A stretch of DNA of 64,000 nucleotides from Methanosarcina sp. (GTDB lineage Archaea; Halobacteriota; Methanosarcinia; Methanosarcinales; Methanosarcinaceae). A program made the translations under genes and the position numbers. Where the stretch lies: positions 92,831 to 156,830 of the forward strand of contig NZ_JAQUVZ010000005.1 in NCBI RefSeq assembly GCF_028693135.1, written 5' to 3'. Shown piece after piece: positions 40,296 through 48,570 of this stretch. Under the pieces are notes generated by a model that saw nothing but the letters and a program-made list of their open reading frames with translations, searched no databases and was not told the DNA's origin. The number at the start of each line of letters is the position of its first letter. Position 1 is the first letter of the stretch.

Positions 40296-42983
40296 TCAGC
40301 TCTTCCCCGAGAGCCCCTTATCATCGAACCTGATAGTAAATTTTGTCTCCTCTCCTTTCTCAAGTTCAATTGTCCCATCTATCTGTTCGACCAGAGCATT
40401 CACAAGTTGCAAACCAAGGGTTTCGGGATTTTTAAAATCGATATTTTCGGGAAAACGTCCCCCATTATCCGAATAAACCAGTGTAAATCCGGGGTACATC
40501 CCTGAGTCTGTTATACCGGTACCTCTGTCGGCTGCACTCCCGGGTCCCAGAGTTTCAGATTTTCTGTAAAGTGAAATTCTTATCTCCCCTTCGGCACCTT
40601 TTGGAAATGCATATTTCAGGGAATTTGAGAAAAGTTCGTTGATTATAATTCCGAGGGGAATTGCTGTATCGATTCCGAGGAAGATATTGCCTATATCAAG
40701 AACAAGCCGGAAGTTCTCGTTTCCGACCCTGTAAGAGTAAAGAAGGTCAGAGGTCAGTTTCCTGAGATAGGCTGCAAAATCTATGCTTGTCGTGTCTTCT
40801 GATTTATGAAGCTCCTCATGGATTATGGACATGGAGATAACCCTGTTTTCGCTTTCTCTGAAGGCTTCAATAACATCTTTATCTTTGAACTTATCAGCCT
40901 GAAGGCTGAGCAGGGACGAAACTACCTGAAGGTTATTTTTGATCCGATGATGAATTTCCCTCATACCGATAGCTTCGGCTTTTGCAAGGGTTTCCTCGGC
41001 TTTTTTCTTCAGAGTAATATCATAGGTATAACCCTGGATAAATTCAGTATCTCCAGAGGCGGTACAGATGTTGTGGATTAACTCATGAACCCACTTTACA
41101 GTTCCATCTTTTTGCCTGAGCCTGTACTCATGTTCCATAATGGAGTTCGGGGTAAATCTCATTTTTTTCCGGAGTATATAGAATAGTGGCCTGTCTTCCG
41201 CATAAATGATATCAGTCAAATTTATTCTGCCGGAGAGAAAGTCTTCTTTGGTATACCCGGTTATTTCCTCAAGAGCTCCTTCCAGAAAGAGAGGGGTAAA
41301 ACCCCTGTCCAGCTTAAATGCGATCCCTTTAAAATTCTGTAAGAATGAGCGATAGAGCTCTTCGCTTTCCTTCAGTTTTTCCGAGGAAAGTTTGATTTCA
41401 GTAATGTCTTTCATAACTCCAAGGGCTTTGCATACGCAGCCTTCTTCATCCCTCAGATAGACGCCTTTGTTTTCTACGAAAAAATAGCTCCCATCTTTCC
41501 GTCGGAACCTGAATTCTTCATTGAACTTTTCTCCTGTGTTCCAGCACTTCTTAAATTCCTGCTGCACTCTTCTGCGCTCTTCGGGGTGAATGTGATCAAG
41601 CCAATCATAGTAAGTAAAATCCTGCATCTCGTTGTAGCTGTAGCCCGTAAGTTCCGTGACTGCCCCTGCCCATTCAACATGTCCGTTTTGCAGGTCAAAT
41701 TCGTATATCAGTTGCCCTGTCTGTTCGGCAGCCAGCCGATATCTTTCTTCACTCTTTAACAGGTTCTCTTCGGTACGTTTGAGCCCGGTTATATCAAGCA
41801 TTGTTCCTACAAGCCCTTCCACAGTCCCATTAAGGTTCCTGTATACGGCCTTATTGAAAAGGAACTGTCGGATTATCCCGTCAGAGCACATGACTCTGGA
41901 CTCATAAACCTGGCTTCCTCCTCTCTGGAGCAGCTGCCGGTCCACTCTTTTGAAAACATCCCCAAGTTTGGGTGGAATCGCTTCGGAAAGTTCATCTACA
42001 GAGCATCCTGTTACTTTTTCCTTTGAGCGCCCAAGAATCAGCCTCGCAAAGAGTTCATTGCAGCCGCGGTAGACCCCTTCTTTGTCTTTATAATACACGG
42101 GAGCCGGAATAGTATCAAGCAAAGTTTCAAGAAAATGTATCTTTTCACGGAGGGTACTCTCTACTTCATTTCGTTCAATGGCTAACGAGATCAGAGACGC
42201 AACGCCATTCAAAAAAGAAGTGTCTTCTTTTGTAAATTTCTCTTTCTTTGTGCTGTGAATTGTCAGCACTCCATAGGGCTTTTCAATACATCCGATCAGG
42301 ACACTTATTCCACTCGTTATTTCCTGATATCCTTTGAGCCCCATTTCATCAATGGAACCCTTTCCGTTTAATTTTTCTATATATAAAGGTTTTTTTGAAA
42401 GCACTGCATACCCGGCAGTCGAAGCCGTATCTCTTTTAATAACCTTGCCTATATCTTCGATCTTCCATCCGATTCCTGTTTCAAACAAAAAGTTTCCATC
42501 AGGCAAAAGTTTCAAAATTATGCAATATTCTGCTTCAAATGTAGCAGCAATCAAAGTTAAAGATTCGTCCAGCAGGGTCCGGAGGTCCGGGGTTTTGAGA
42601 GCCAGTTCGGCAACCTGGGAAAGGGCTTCATAATGCTTATCTACTAAAGGTATTTTTAAGGATGATAGTTTTTTTTCGGCTTGTTCAGAGAAAGTGGCAT
42701 CTGATGCCTGGAGTGATGCCTGGAGAATAGTATATTTGCCGTCAGCAGAAGGTATGAAGGTAACTGAATATGTTTTTTCGCCTGCTTCAAGTTCCAGGTA
42801 TTCTGGCTTATTCTTGAGGGCTGCTTTCTGCACAGCTTGCCGGATATTTACGGGGACTTTTTCTCCAACCCCGCTTCCCCATGCTTCAAGTAATGATTTT
42901 CCTGCTTCATTAGCATAGAGAATTAATCCTTCTTTTTCAATCCTCAGGACAGGGCTGGGGCTGTTTAAAAGGAATTCTTCCAT
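40296..42983 (-). CDS. Multi-PAS/GAF sensor histidine kinase (HisKA_2 type)
   Basis: 895 residues, cytoplasmic, with no membrane helix. Order: a short PAS-like domain (1-100), a GAF domain (about 120-275), three PAS domains (about 290-400, 405-525, 530-655, each PAS ending with a PAC-like segment such as GTVEGLVGTMLDITGLKRTE), then HisKA_2 with the phospho-acceptor IHHRIKNNLQVVSSLLSL near 685, and an HATPase domain with N box LGIIINELFSNSLKYAFP and G box YSDNGG. It belongs to the large family of methanogen sensor kinases that detect redox or small ligands. No response regulator is adjacent. The ATG start agrees with the first PAS domain. Confidence 0.94.
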   Translation of the reverse strand: MEEFLLNSPSPVLRIEKEGLILYANEAGKSLLEAWGSGVGEKVPVNIRQAVQKAALKNKPEYLELEAGEKTYSVTFIPSADGKYTILQASLQASDATFSEQAEKKLSSLKIPLVDKHYEALSQVAELALKTPDLRTLLDESLTLIAATFEAEYCIILKLLPDGNFLFETGIGWKIEDIGKVIKRDTASTAGYAVLSKKPLYIEKLNGKGSIDEMGLKGYQEITSGISVLIGCIEKPYGVLTIHSTKKEKFTKEDTSFLNGVASLISLAIERNEVESTLREKIHFLETLLDTIPAPVYYKDKEGVYRGCNELFARLILGRSKEKVTGCSVDELSEAIPPKLGDVFKRVDRQLLQRGGSQVYESRVMCSDGIIRQFLFNKAVYRNLNGTVEGLVGTMLDITGLKRTEENLLKSEERYRLAAEQTGQLIYEFDLQNGHVEWAGAVTELTGYSYNEMQDFTYYDWLDHIHPEERRRVQQEFKKCWNTGEKFNEEFRFRRKDGSYFFVENKGVYLRDEEGCVCKALGVMKDITEIKLSSEKLKESEELYRSFLQNFKGIAFKLDRGFTPLFLEGALEEITGYTKEDFLSGRINLTDIIYAEDRPLFYILRKKMRFTPNSIMEHEYRLRQKDGTVKWVHELIHNICTASGDTEFIQGYTYDITLKKKAEETLAKAEAIGMREIHHRIKNNLQVVSSLLSLQADKFKDKDVIEAFRESENRVISMSIIHEELHKSEDTTSIDFAAYLRKLTSDLLYSYRVGNENFRLVLDIGNIFLGIDTAIPLGIIINELFSNSLKYAFPKGAEGEIRISLYRKSETLGPGSAADRGTGITDSGMYPGFTLVYSDNGGRFPENIDFKNPETLGLQLVNALVEQIDGTIELEKGEETKFTIRFDDKGLSGKS

Positions 42984-43183
42984 CCAGTTTTCTTCTGCCT
43001 CACTTTTTCTGTCATTAATGTCTATGCTATCGCCCCCACCTTTAACTGCCTGCTCTTCTTTTTTTTAGCTTTTTTCCCGGGTTTTGAGTATTCTTGCCAA
43101 AATATTTGGGTTTCCTGAATTCGTTTTTATGAAAATCCTATCCTGCAGTCACATGTATAATAAAGTTATTGACTTAGTGAACT

Positions 43184-43232
43184 ACCCATCCCTGCCTGAT
43201 GGCGAGGAAAGGGTTTCCTTCGAGTACTTCCG
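43184..43232 (-). ncRNA. Candidate TnpB guide RNA (reRNA/omega-RNA) scaffold at the right end
   Basis: Immediately after the tnpB stop, on the minus strand, GGAAACCCTTTCC and then CGCCATCAGGCAGGGATGGG can form successive hairpins before GTAGTTCAC. In IS200/IS605-type elements the guide RNA covers the 3' end of tnpB and the element's right end and runs into the flank. The position fits; the exact end is not determined. A similar sequence lies at 44624-44672. Confidence 0.5.
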
Positions 43233-44516
43233 TCATTTGGCTTCGGTATGAACCTCAATTCCATCGGGAAGCCTGTATTGTCGAAGATTATCAACAAATT
43301 GTTGATAGCCTGTCCACAAGGCATTTTGCAATAGGTAACGTATCATGATATTGATAGCAGAATTTCTATCTCTATCTATGTTGTTACCACAATCACATAA
43401 CATAACACGTTCCCAGGTAGGCATATCATGTTTTTTTCCACAATAACAACACTTCTTAGACGTGTTTTTTTCATCAATTCTTATTATACGTTTACCTATA
43501 ATTTCTGCTTTATAGGTCAAGAATTGAACAAATCTACCTAAATTTCCTAAACCCTGAGTGGAACGATTTAGACCTTTCTTTTGTTTGGTCTTTTTTTGTT
43601 TTTTACCATCTTTAACTTTAGGTTGAGCCATTTGTTTTACATCTAAATCCCCAACAATTATCGTATTGGCTCTGGTATTCTCTACCATTGTTTTAGATAG
43701 TTTGTGCTGGAAATCCTTAACTTGATTTGCTTTCTTTTTACTCATTTTTGTAACTGCTCTGGCTATTCTCAAAAATCTCCTGCTTTTTGCAGAACCTTTT
43801 TTAACACCAATGCAATGATCCCTTCTGGATTTAGCTGCATCAATTTTTTGATTCCAGTAATTATCCGGTCTAGGGGTTTTTACCTCAAAGAATTTACCTT
43901 CGGTGTTGATAGCAGTAACTATTTTTGTAATGCCCAAATCAATAGCCTGATAAATCCCATTATCAAAATAAGTATCTTCAATCTCTACATCATAAGCAAT
44001 ACAGAGAAAAAATTTACCTCTTGCTTTATAGGAATTATCATTAACTATTTCAACCTGTTTTACATTGAGATCTTCAGCTAAGTTACCTATTTCAAAGGAT
44101 AAAGGCACATTATTTACTTTATGTGAAAATGTGATGATACCATCTTCAATTTTGAAACCACTCTGGTTATATGGAATTGTCATTAGATAATTTCTACCTT
44201 TGAAATTAGGAGGTCTTGCTTTCTTGTCACCATTTTTAATATGGGTAAAAAATGAATGGTAGCTACTATCAAGTTTTTTCAAGATTCCTTGAAGTGTTTT
44301 AGAATAAACAATATTGTACTCAGGATTACGTTTTTTGAAGTCAGGAAGCTTATTTTGTTGTTCTGTATATTTTACAGAACGTTTTTCCTTATTATAAGCA
44401 TCCTTTCGGTCTGCAAGAGCAAAGTTATACACTACCCGACATTTATCTGATAATTCCCAAAGAACATTAACCTGTTCTTCAGTAGGATAGATTCGTATTT
44501 TCTTCGCTAATTGCAT
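43233..44516 (-). CDS. tnpB: IS1341/IS605-type TnpB RNA-guided nuclease, catalytic Glu altered
   Basis: About 427 residues. An N-terminal OrfB helix-turn-helix (KKIRIYPTEEQ, CRVVYNFALADRKDAY), a beta-barrel-like region, then a split RuvC domain: first Asp in AIDLGITKIV, the second motif IIVGDLDVKQM where most TnpB proteins have E-D/N-L, and the third Asp in NNIDRDRNSAINIMIRYL. The zinc ribbon CCYCGKKH...CDCG is intact. The usual RuvC-II glutamate is therefore Gly, although RIDEKNTSKKC offers a nearby Glu. No tnpA accompanies it. The ATG at 44516 is preferred over the TTG at 44525. TnpB uses a guide RNA to cut the vacated site and keep the element. Confidence 0.92.
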   Translation of the reverse strand: MQLAKKIRIYPTEEQVNVLWELSDKCRVVYNFALADRKDAYNKEKRSVKYTEQQNKLPDFKKRNPEYNIVYSKTLQGILKKLDSSYHSFFTHIKNGDKKARPPNFKGRNYLMTIPYNQSGFKIEDGIITFSHKVNNVPLSFEIGNLAEDLNVKQVEIVNDNSYKARGKFFLCIAYDVEIEDTYFDNGIYQAIDLGITKIVTAINTEGKFFEVKTPRPDNYWNQKIDAAKSRRDHCIGVKKGSAKSRRFLRIARAVTKMSKKKANQVKDFQHKLSKTMVENTRANTIIVGDLDVKQMAQPKVKDGKKQKKTKQKKGLNRSTQGLGNLGRFVQFLTYKAEIIGKRIIRIDEKNTSKKCCYCGKKHDMPTWERVMLCDCGNNIDRDRNSAINIMIRYLLQNALWTGYQQFVDNLRQYRLPDGIEVHTEAK

Positions 44517-44623
44517 AATTATCAATATATATACGTAACTATATCCTTAAATACATCTTCATAGCTAGAAAAGGTTACTAAATATAAAGAAGCTTTACAT
44601 TTGCTTAACTGCGAGGCTGCGCT

Positions 44624-44672
44624 TTCATCCCCCACCTGCCGGCTGATGCCTTCGAGGAAGGGGACTTCCCGC
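44624..44672 (-). other. Second TnpB-scaffold-like sequence upstream of tnpB
   Basis: On the minus strand GGGAAGTCCCCTTCCTCG, then GGCATCAGCCGGCAGG and GGGGGATGAAAG follow the same order as GGAAGTACTCGAAGGAAACC, CCATCAGGCAGG and GATGGG at the other end of tnpB. It looks like the right end of another related element. The rest of 44517-44917 carries a GCCTG...CAGGC inverted repeat near 44797-44830 and nothing else. Confidence 0.45.
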
Positions 44673-44917
44673 TGTGCCTCCGCACTCCCAAAGTTAATTT
44701 TTGGAAATTGGGCTAAAAAATTAAACTAGTGGAGATGTGGCGTGATATTATTCACAAATTTGTAGCTGGACATGAATATATATAAAAAGCCTGTCATTAA
44801 GGGTATGTAATACTGGCAGGCATCCGCAACGGATCTCCGGAATACGTTTGGGAATGCACTGACTACTACATAAAAACATAAATATAATTTCGCGATTTGT
44901 GATAGAGGGTATCTTTC

Positions 44918-45103
44918 ATGGAAGACTTTAACCAGCTCAAAAGGAAACTTGACGATATGAGTGTTATGGAACTTTACGGGTATATAAAAGAAAAATATCC
45001 TGAAAACGAGGAACTTACACTCGGCTCCAAAAAGATAGTAATCAGGAAAGTCCTGAACTTCGAAAGAAACCTGCTAAATGAACTGGAAATGGCTGGCCAG
45101 TAA
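44918..45103 (+). CDS. Small unknown protein (61 residues)
   Basis: 61 residues, charged and helical (FNQLKRKLDDMSVMELYGYI, KIVIRKVLNFERNLLNELE). The ATG is preceded by GAGGGTATC, a reasonable ribosome site. It has no metal-binding or membrane motif. I do not recognise the family; the codon use resembles core genes. It is convergent with rubredoxin. Confidence 0.65.
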   Translation: MEDFNQLKRKLDDMSVMELYGYIKEKYPENEELTLGSKKIVIRKVLNFERNLLNELEMAGQ

Positions 45104-45220
45104 AGTTTATAGTTTCATAGTCATACATGGATAGACATGGTTAAATATAATTAATGGTCGTTACTTATAGTTGCCCTTAGCTGTGATTTGGCATATATAA
45201 TTACATTTGGCCATATATAT

Positions 45221-45373
45221 TCATATTTTTTTAACCATTTCCCTGGAAACTCCACATCTGGGACATTTCCAGGATTTTGGTAGCTCTTCAAACTGCGTGT
45301 TCGGAGCTATGGACTGTGAAGAATCCCCGAGATCCGGGTTGTAAAGGTATCCGCAGTTGCTGCATCTGTACAT
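45221..45373 (-). CDS. Rubredoxin
   Basis: A 50-residue frame on the minus strand: YRCSNCGYLYNPDLGD, then SWKCPRCGVSREMV. Two CxxC pairs (C4/C7 and C37/C40) in the rubredoxin context Y-x-C-x-x-C-G-Y-x-Y-[ND]-P and W-x-C-P-x-C-G bind one iron. It is a cytoplasmic one-electron carrier, in methanogens often linked to oxygen and peroxide defence. GGTAAGTGATT lies before the ATG. It reads in the same direction as the glutamate dehydrogenase gene, starting 96 bases after that gene's stop. Some members are a few residues longer. Confidence 0.92.
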   Translation of the reverse strand: MYRCSNCGYLYNPDLGDSSQSIAPNTQFEELPKSWKCPRCGVSREMVKKI

Positions 45374-45468
45374 TATAATCACTTACCTGTTTAGCTACCT
45401 GTACTCGTTACTTCCTTAACATTAATTTTTAACTTTGTTTTTCCTTCTTCATGCCTTTTTTTCGGGTA

Positions 45469-46719
45469 TCAGATCCAGCCTCTGAGCTGCATGGCTTCGA
45501 CAACCCTCCCAACAGCAAGCGTATAGGCAGCCTGTCGCATACCAGTATTGTTCTTTGCCGCAAAATCGTGCACTGAATGATATGCTTCTTTCATCTTTTT
45601 TTCCAGACGTTTCTCAATTTCCTCTTCTTCCCATTGTATGCCGGACTCATTCTGCACCATTTCAAAGTACGAAACAATGACCCCGCCCCCATTGCAAAGG
45701 ATATCGGGAATTATATGGACTCCGTTTGAACGAAGGATCTCTTCTGCTTCTCGGGTCGTGGGTCCGTTAGCCATTTCGGCAAGAATTTTTGGTCTAACCC
45801 TTTCTGCATTCTCTTCAGTTATTACGTTTTCAAGGGCAGCCGGGATAAGGATATCTACCTCAAGTTCCAGCAGTTCTTTATTGGTGATATTTTCTGCTCC
45901 CGGATAGTCCAGTACGGAACCTGTGGAGTGCTTGTGTCCGGAAACATCTTCAGGGTCAAACCCACTTTCTGAGTAGATAGCCCCTTTACTGTCGCTTACA
46001 GCCACGACTCTGCAGCCGAAGAGTTTCTTTGCAAGGTAAGCAGCATGGTATCCAACGTTCCCGAATCCCTGAACAGCGACCTTCGAGTCTTTAAGGTCCA
46101 TTCCGTGTTCTTTTGCAGCTTCCCGTATCGCATACAGGCCGCCTTTAGCCGTTGCATCGAACCTGCCTGCAGAACCTCCGAGACTTGTGGGTTTGCCTGT
46201 AATGGCGCCAAATACGTTTTTTCCTGCCAGTTTCGAGTATTCGTCCATCATCCAGGCCATAATTTGCGGATTTGTATACATGTCAGGAGCGGGTATATCC
46301 CTATCAGGGCCTATGATCTGGTAAATCCCGCGAATGTATGCTCTGCTCAGGCGCTCAATCTCCCTGTGTGAGAGCTCTTTTGGAGAGCAGACAATTCCTC
46401 CTTTTGCCCCACCCAGAGGCAGCTTATGGAGAGCGCATTTCCAGGTCATCAGGGCTGCAAGAGCTCTGATTGTCTCCATCGTCTCCTCCGGATGAAAACG
46501 TATACCTCCTTTGGTAGGTCCCAGAGCTTCGTTGTACTGGACCCTGAAGCCTTTAAAAACCTTTATGGAACCGTCATCCATGTGGATCGGCAGGGAAACG
46601 TAGAGCTCTCTCATGGGCATTTCCAGGAATGCTTCCATGTCAGGGGTGAGCTTGAGGCCTGTGGAACAGGTGCATAAGTGCTGTTTTACGTCATCAAGAA
46701 GTTTATAATCAGAACTCAC
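45469..46719 (-). CDS. gdhA: Glutamate dehydrogenase
   Basis: About 416 residues from GTG 46719, which is preceded by AAAGGGGATACCT and gives the family's usual length; the longer ATG frame to 46797 adds a non-conserved tail. It catalyses reversible NAD(P)-dependent oxidative deamination of glutamate to 2-oxoglutarate and ammonia. Seen motifs are [20 protein letters not shown] with the active-site Lys, [10 protein letters not shown], the Rossmann turn [12 protein letters not shown], and [17 protein letters not shown] near the C terminus. Cofactor choice cannot be read. A tandem repeat lies 80 bases upstream of this start. Confidence 0.95.
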   Translation of the reverse strand: MSSDYKLLDDVKQHLCTCSTGLKLTPDMEAFLEMPMRELYVSLPIHMDDGSIKVFKGFRVQYNEALGPTKGGIRFHPEETMETIRALAALMTWKCALHKLPLGGAKGGIVCSPKELSHREIERLSRAYIRGIYQIIGPDRDIPAPDMYTNPQIMAWMMDEYSKLAGKNVFGAITGKPTSLGGSAGRFDATAKGGLYAIREAAKEHGMDLKDSKVAVQGFGNVGYHAAYLAKKLFGCRVVAVSDSKGAIYSESGFDPEDVSGHKHSTGSVLDYPGAENITNKELLELEVDILIPAALENVITEENAERVRPKILAEMANGPTTREAEEILRSNGVHIIPDILCNGGGVIVSYFEMVQNESGIQWEEEEIEKRLEKKMKEAYHSVHDFAAKNNTGMRQAAYTLAVGRVVEAMQLRGWI

Positions 46720-46800
46720 AGGTATCCCCTTTAATATAATGGGTTTCCGGAATTTATAGTCCTCACAGTAGTCAGGAAAATAATAACTAAAAAACACTCA

Positions 46801-46880
46801 CTTATCCTGAGACTTACTTATCCTGAGACTTACTTATCCTGAGACTTACTTATCCTGAGACTTACTTATCCTGAGACTTA
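46801..46880. repeat. 16-bp perfect tandem repeat, five units
   Basis: CTTATCCTGAGACTTA is repeated five times without change, starting just upstream of gdhA and about 55 bases downstream of the flavoprotein stop at 46935 (minus strand). Perfect identity suggests it is young or kept uniform by slippage. Confidence 0.9.
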
Positions 46881-46934
46881 CTTCTCTTGACCTCTAAAAC
46901 CACTTCTCACTTCATGCCTCAAACGCTGATCTCT

Positions 46935-48200
46935 TTAAAAAAGCGTCTTTAAAAATGTCCCGAAGGCTTTCATGAGCCTCAGGGAGTTTCCTGAAAACAT
47001 CAGCTTTCTCATAAGGACTGAGGGGTGATCCATATCCCCGTACTCCGTGATCGTATTCAGAAGCGAAGGAGTGTTTAATGAACCTATGAGGTCATTCAAC
47101 TGATTGTCTTCCAGTTTTCCCATGTAATCATGGATTCTCATGCCTATTTCGAGTTCTTTTGCCAGGCCCTTTCGCCAGAGTCGGTCGTATTCGGAAAGCC
47201 TGCGTGCAGAGGTATCTCCTTCAAAGGCAGCCTCAGCTGCAATTTTTCCGGCAATTTTTGCTGCAAAAGCTCCGGTATAGACTCCTCCCCCAGATGTGGG
47301 TTTAGCCTGCCCTGCAGCATCCCCTGCGAGCAGGATACCGTCAGAAAATGTTTTTTCCGGAGGGCCGATTGGAATTCCCCCAACCACAAAATCAAGCATG
47401 CCCCCTGAATACCTTGATTTTATGTGGGGGTTTGAGCAAAGGAATTTTTCGAGATAGAAAAGCGGAGATTTATCTCCAATTCCGCTTTTGCAGGCAAGTC
47501 CCGGTTCAAGCGCAAGCCCGATTCTTGAGACCTTTTCGTCAAGGGGAACGGTCCAGGCAAAGAAACCGGGAGCTGAAGAGCCGGGAAACAGTTCAACAAA
47601 GTCGCTATCTTCCGAGGCATAGGGAGCTTCGATCTGAATTCCGGGGAGTATGCGCGCAGGTTTTCCAAGGCCTGCATAACTGGCTATTCGGCTTTTTACT
47701 CCGTCTGCCCCGATAACTACGGACGTGGATATGGTTTCGGGACTACCGTTCCGGAGTATTTTGAGCTTTACAGGGGAGCTATTTTCTTTTTCATTTCCTT
47801 TTGTCCCGGGCCCGGTTTCAGAGCTCTCTTTTTCAAATCCGATAGCCCTTGTTTTCAGGGAGAGCTCAACGCCTTCTTCTACAGCCATTATCGCAAGAGT
47901 GCGGTCAAAGTTTTTTCGGGAGACAACATATGCCTTTGTTTGCTTTCCATCAATCGGCAGGCACTGCCCATCAGGAGCATGCACAAAAGCCCCGCGGACA
48001 GAATTAAACACAAATTCGTCCGAAGGCCTGATTCCGCACTCTTCAACGGCTCTTGTGCTCAAAAGCCCTGTACAGCCGACAGGAGAACCTATTGAGGAGT
48101 GCTCTTCGAGCAGGAGAACCTTTGCCCCATGCAGGGCTGCATAGCGGGCGGCAGTGGAGCCCACTGGGCCAGCTCCCACCACAACAACATCATAGTTCAT
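46935..48200 (-). CDS. Geranylgeranyl-reductase-family flavoprotein
   Basis: 421 residues. An N-terminal FAD-binding Rossmann motif VVVGAGPVGSTAARYAALHG, the GGR-family SPVGCTGLLS, and the second FAD motif LLAGDAAGQAKPTSGGGVYT are all present. Members reduce double bonds of isoprenoid chains of archaeal membrane lipids or of respiratory quinone-like carriers; the exact substrate is not determined. There is a low-complexity insert (SSETGPGTKGNEKENS) around residue 135-150. It is divergent from the PAPS-reductase-family gene across a 370-base space. Confidence 0.88.
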   Translation of the reverse strand: MNYDVVVVGAGPVGSTAARYAALHGAKVLLLEEHSSIGSPVGCTGLLSTRAVEECGIRPSDEFVFNSVRGAFVHAPDGQCLPIDGKQTKAYVVSRKNFDRTLAIMAVEEGVELSLKTRAIGFEKESSETGPGTKGNEKENSSPVKLKILRNGSPETISTSVVIGADGVKSRIASYAGLGKPARILPGIQIEAPYASEDSDFVELFPGSSAPGFFAWTVPLDEKVSRIGLALEPGLACKSGIGDKSPLFYLEKFLCSNPHIKSRYSGGMLDFVVGGIPIGPPEKTFSDGILLAGDAAGQAKPTSGGGVYTGAFAAKIAGKIAAEAAFEGDTSARRLSEYDRLWRKGLAKELEIGMRIHDYMGKLEDNQLNDLIGSLNTPSLLNTITEYGDMDHPSVLMRKLMFSGNSLRLMKAFGTFLKTLF

Positions 48201-48410
48201 ACGGTATCACATTTGACAGGCAGGAATCCCTGTTGCGGAAACCTGAATGTCTTCCAGGGAAGTTTTAATGCCTTCTCAGGAAGTTTAATATATTCTTGCT
48301 TCATATGATCAGTTAAAATATCATTACAAATATAAGATTCAAGTTATATTATGATGGTTTTTGAAAGTATTGGAAAGTATTATCGTGTTTTCTTTAATAG
48401 GATCTTTCCC

Positions 48411-48492
48411 TTCTCTCAAAGCATTGGCAATTTCTTTCAAAATATTGATACTTTCTCTCAAAGCATTGGCAATTTCTTTCAAAATATTGATA
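48411..48492. repeat. 42-bp direct repeat, two copies
   Basis: TTCTCTCAAAGCATTGGCAA continues as TTTCTTTCAAAATATTGATA and is repeated once with a period of 42 bases. It lies in the divergent space between the flavoprotein and the PAPS-reductase-family gene. Confidence 0.8.
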
Positions 48493-48570
48493 TATCGATA
48501 AACGCATCCTTTCTGAAAACTGAACGATAAGATACTTAACCATTTCTTCGAACCCCCGGTCAGGACTTCC

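Noticed and set aside
40245..40505. 86-residue plus-strand frame at the end of the kinase gene
   Set aside because: It lies almost wholly antisense to the HATPase domain of the kinase.
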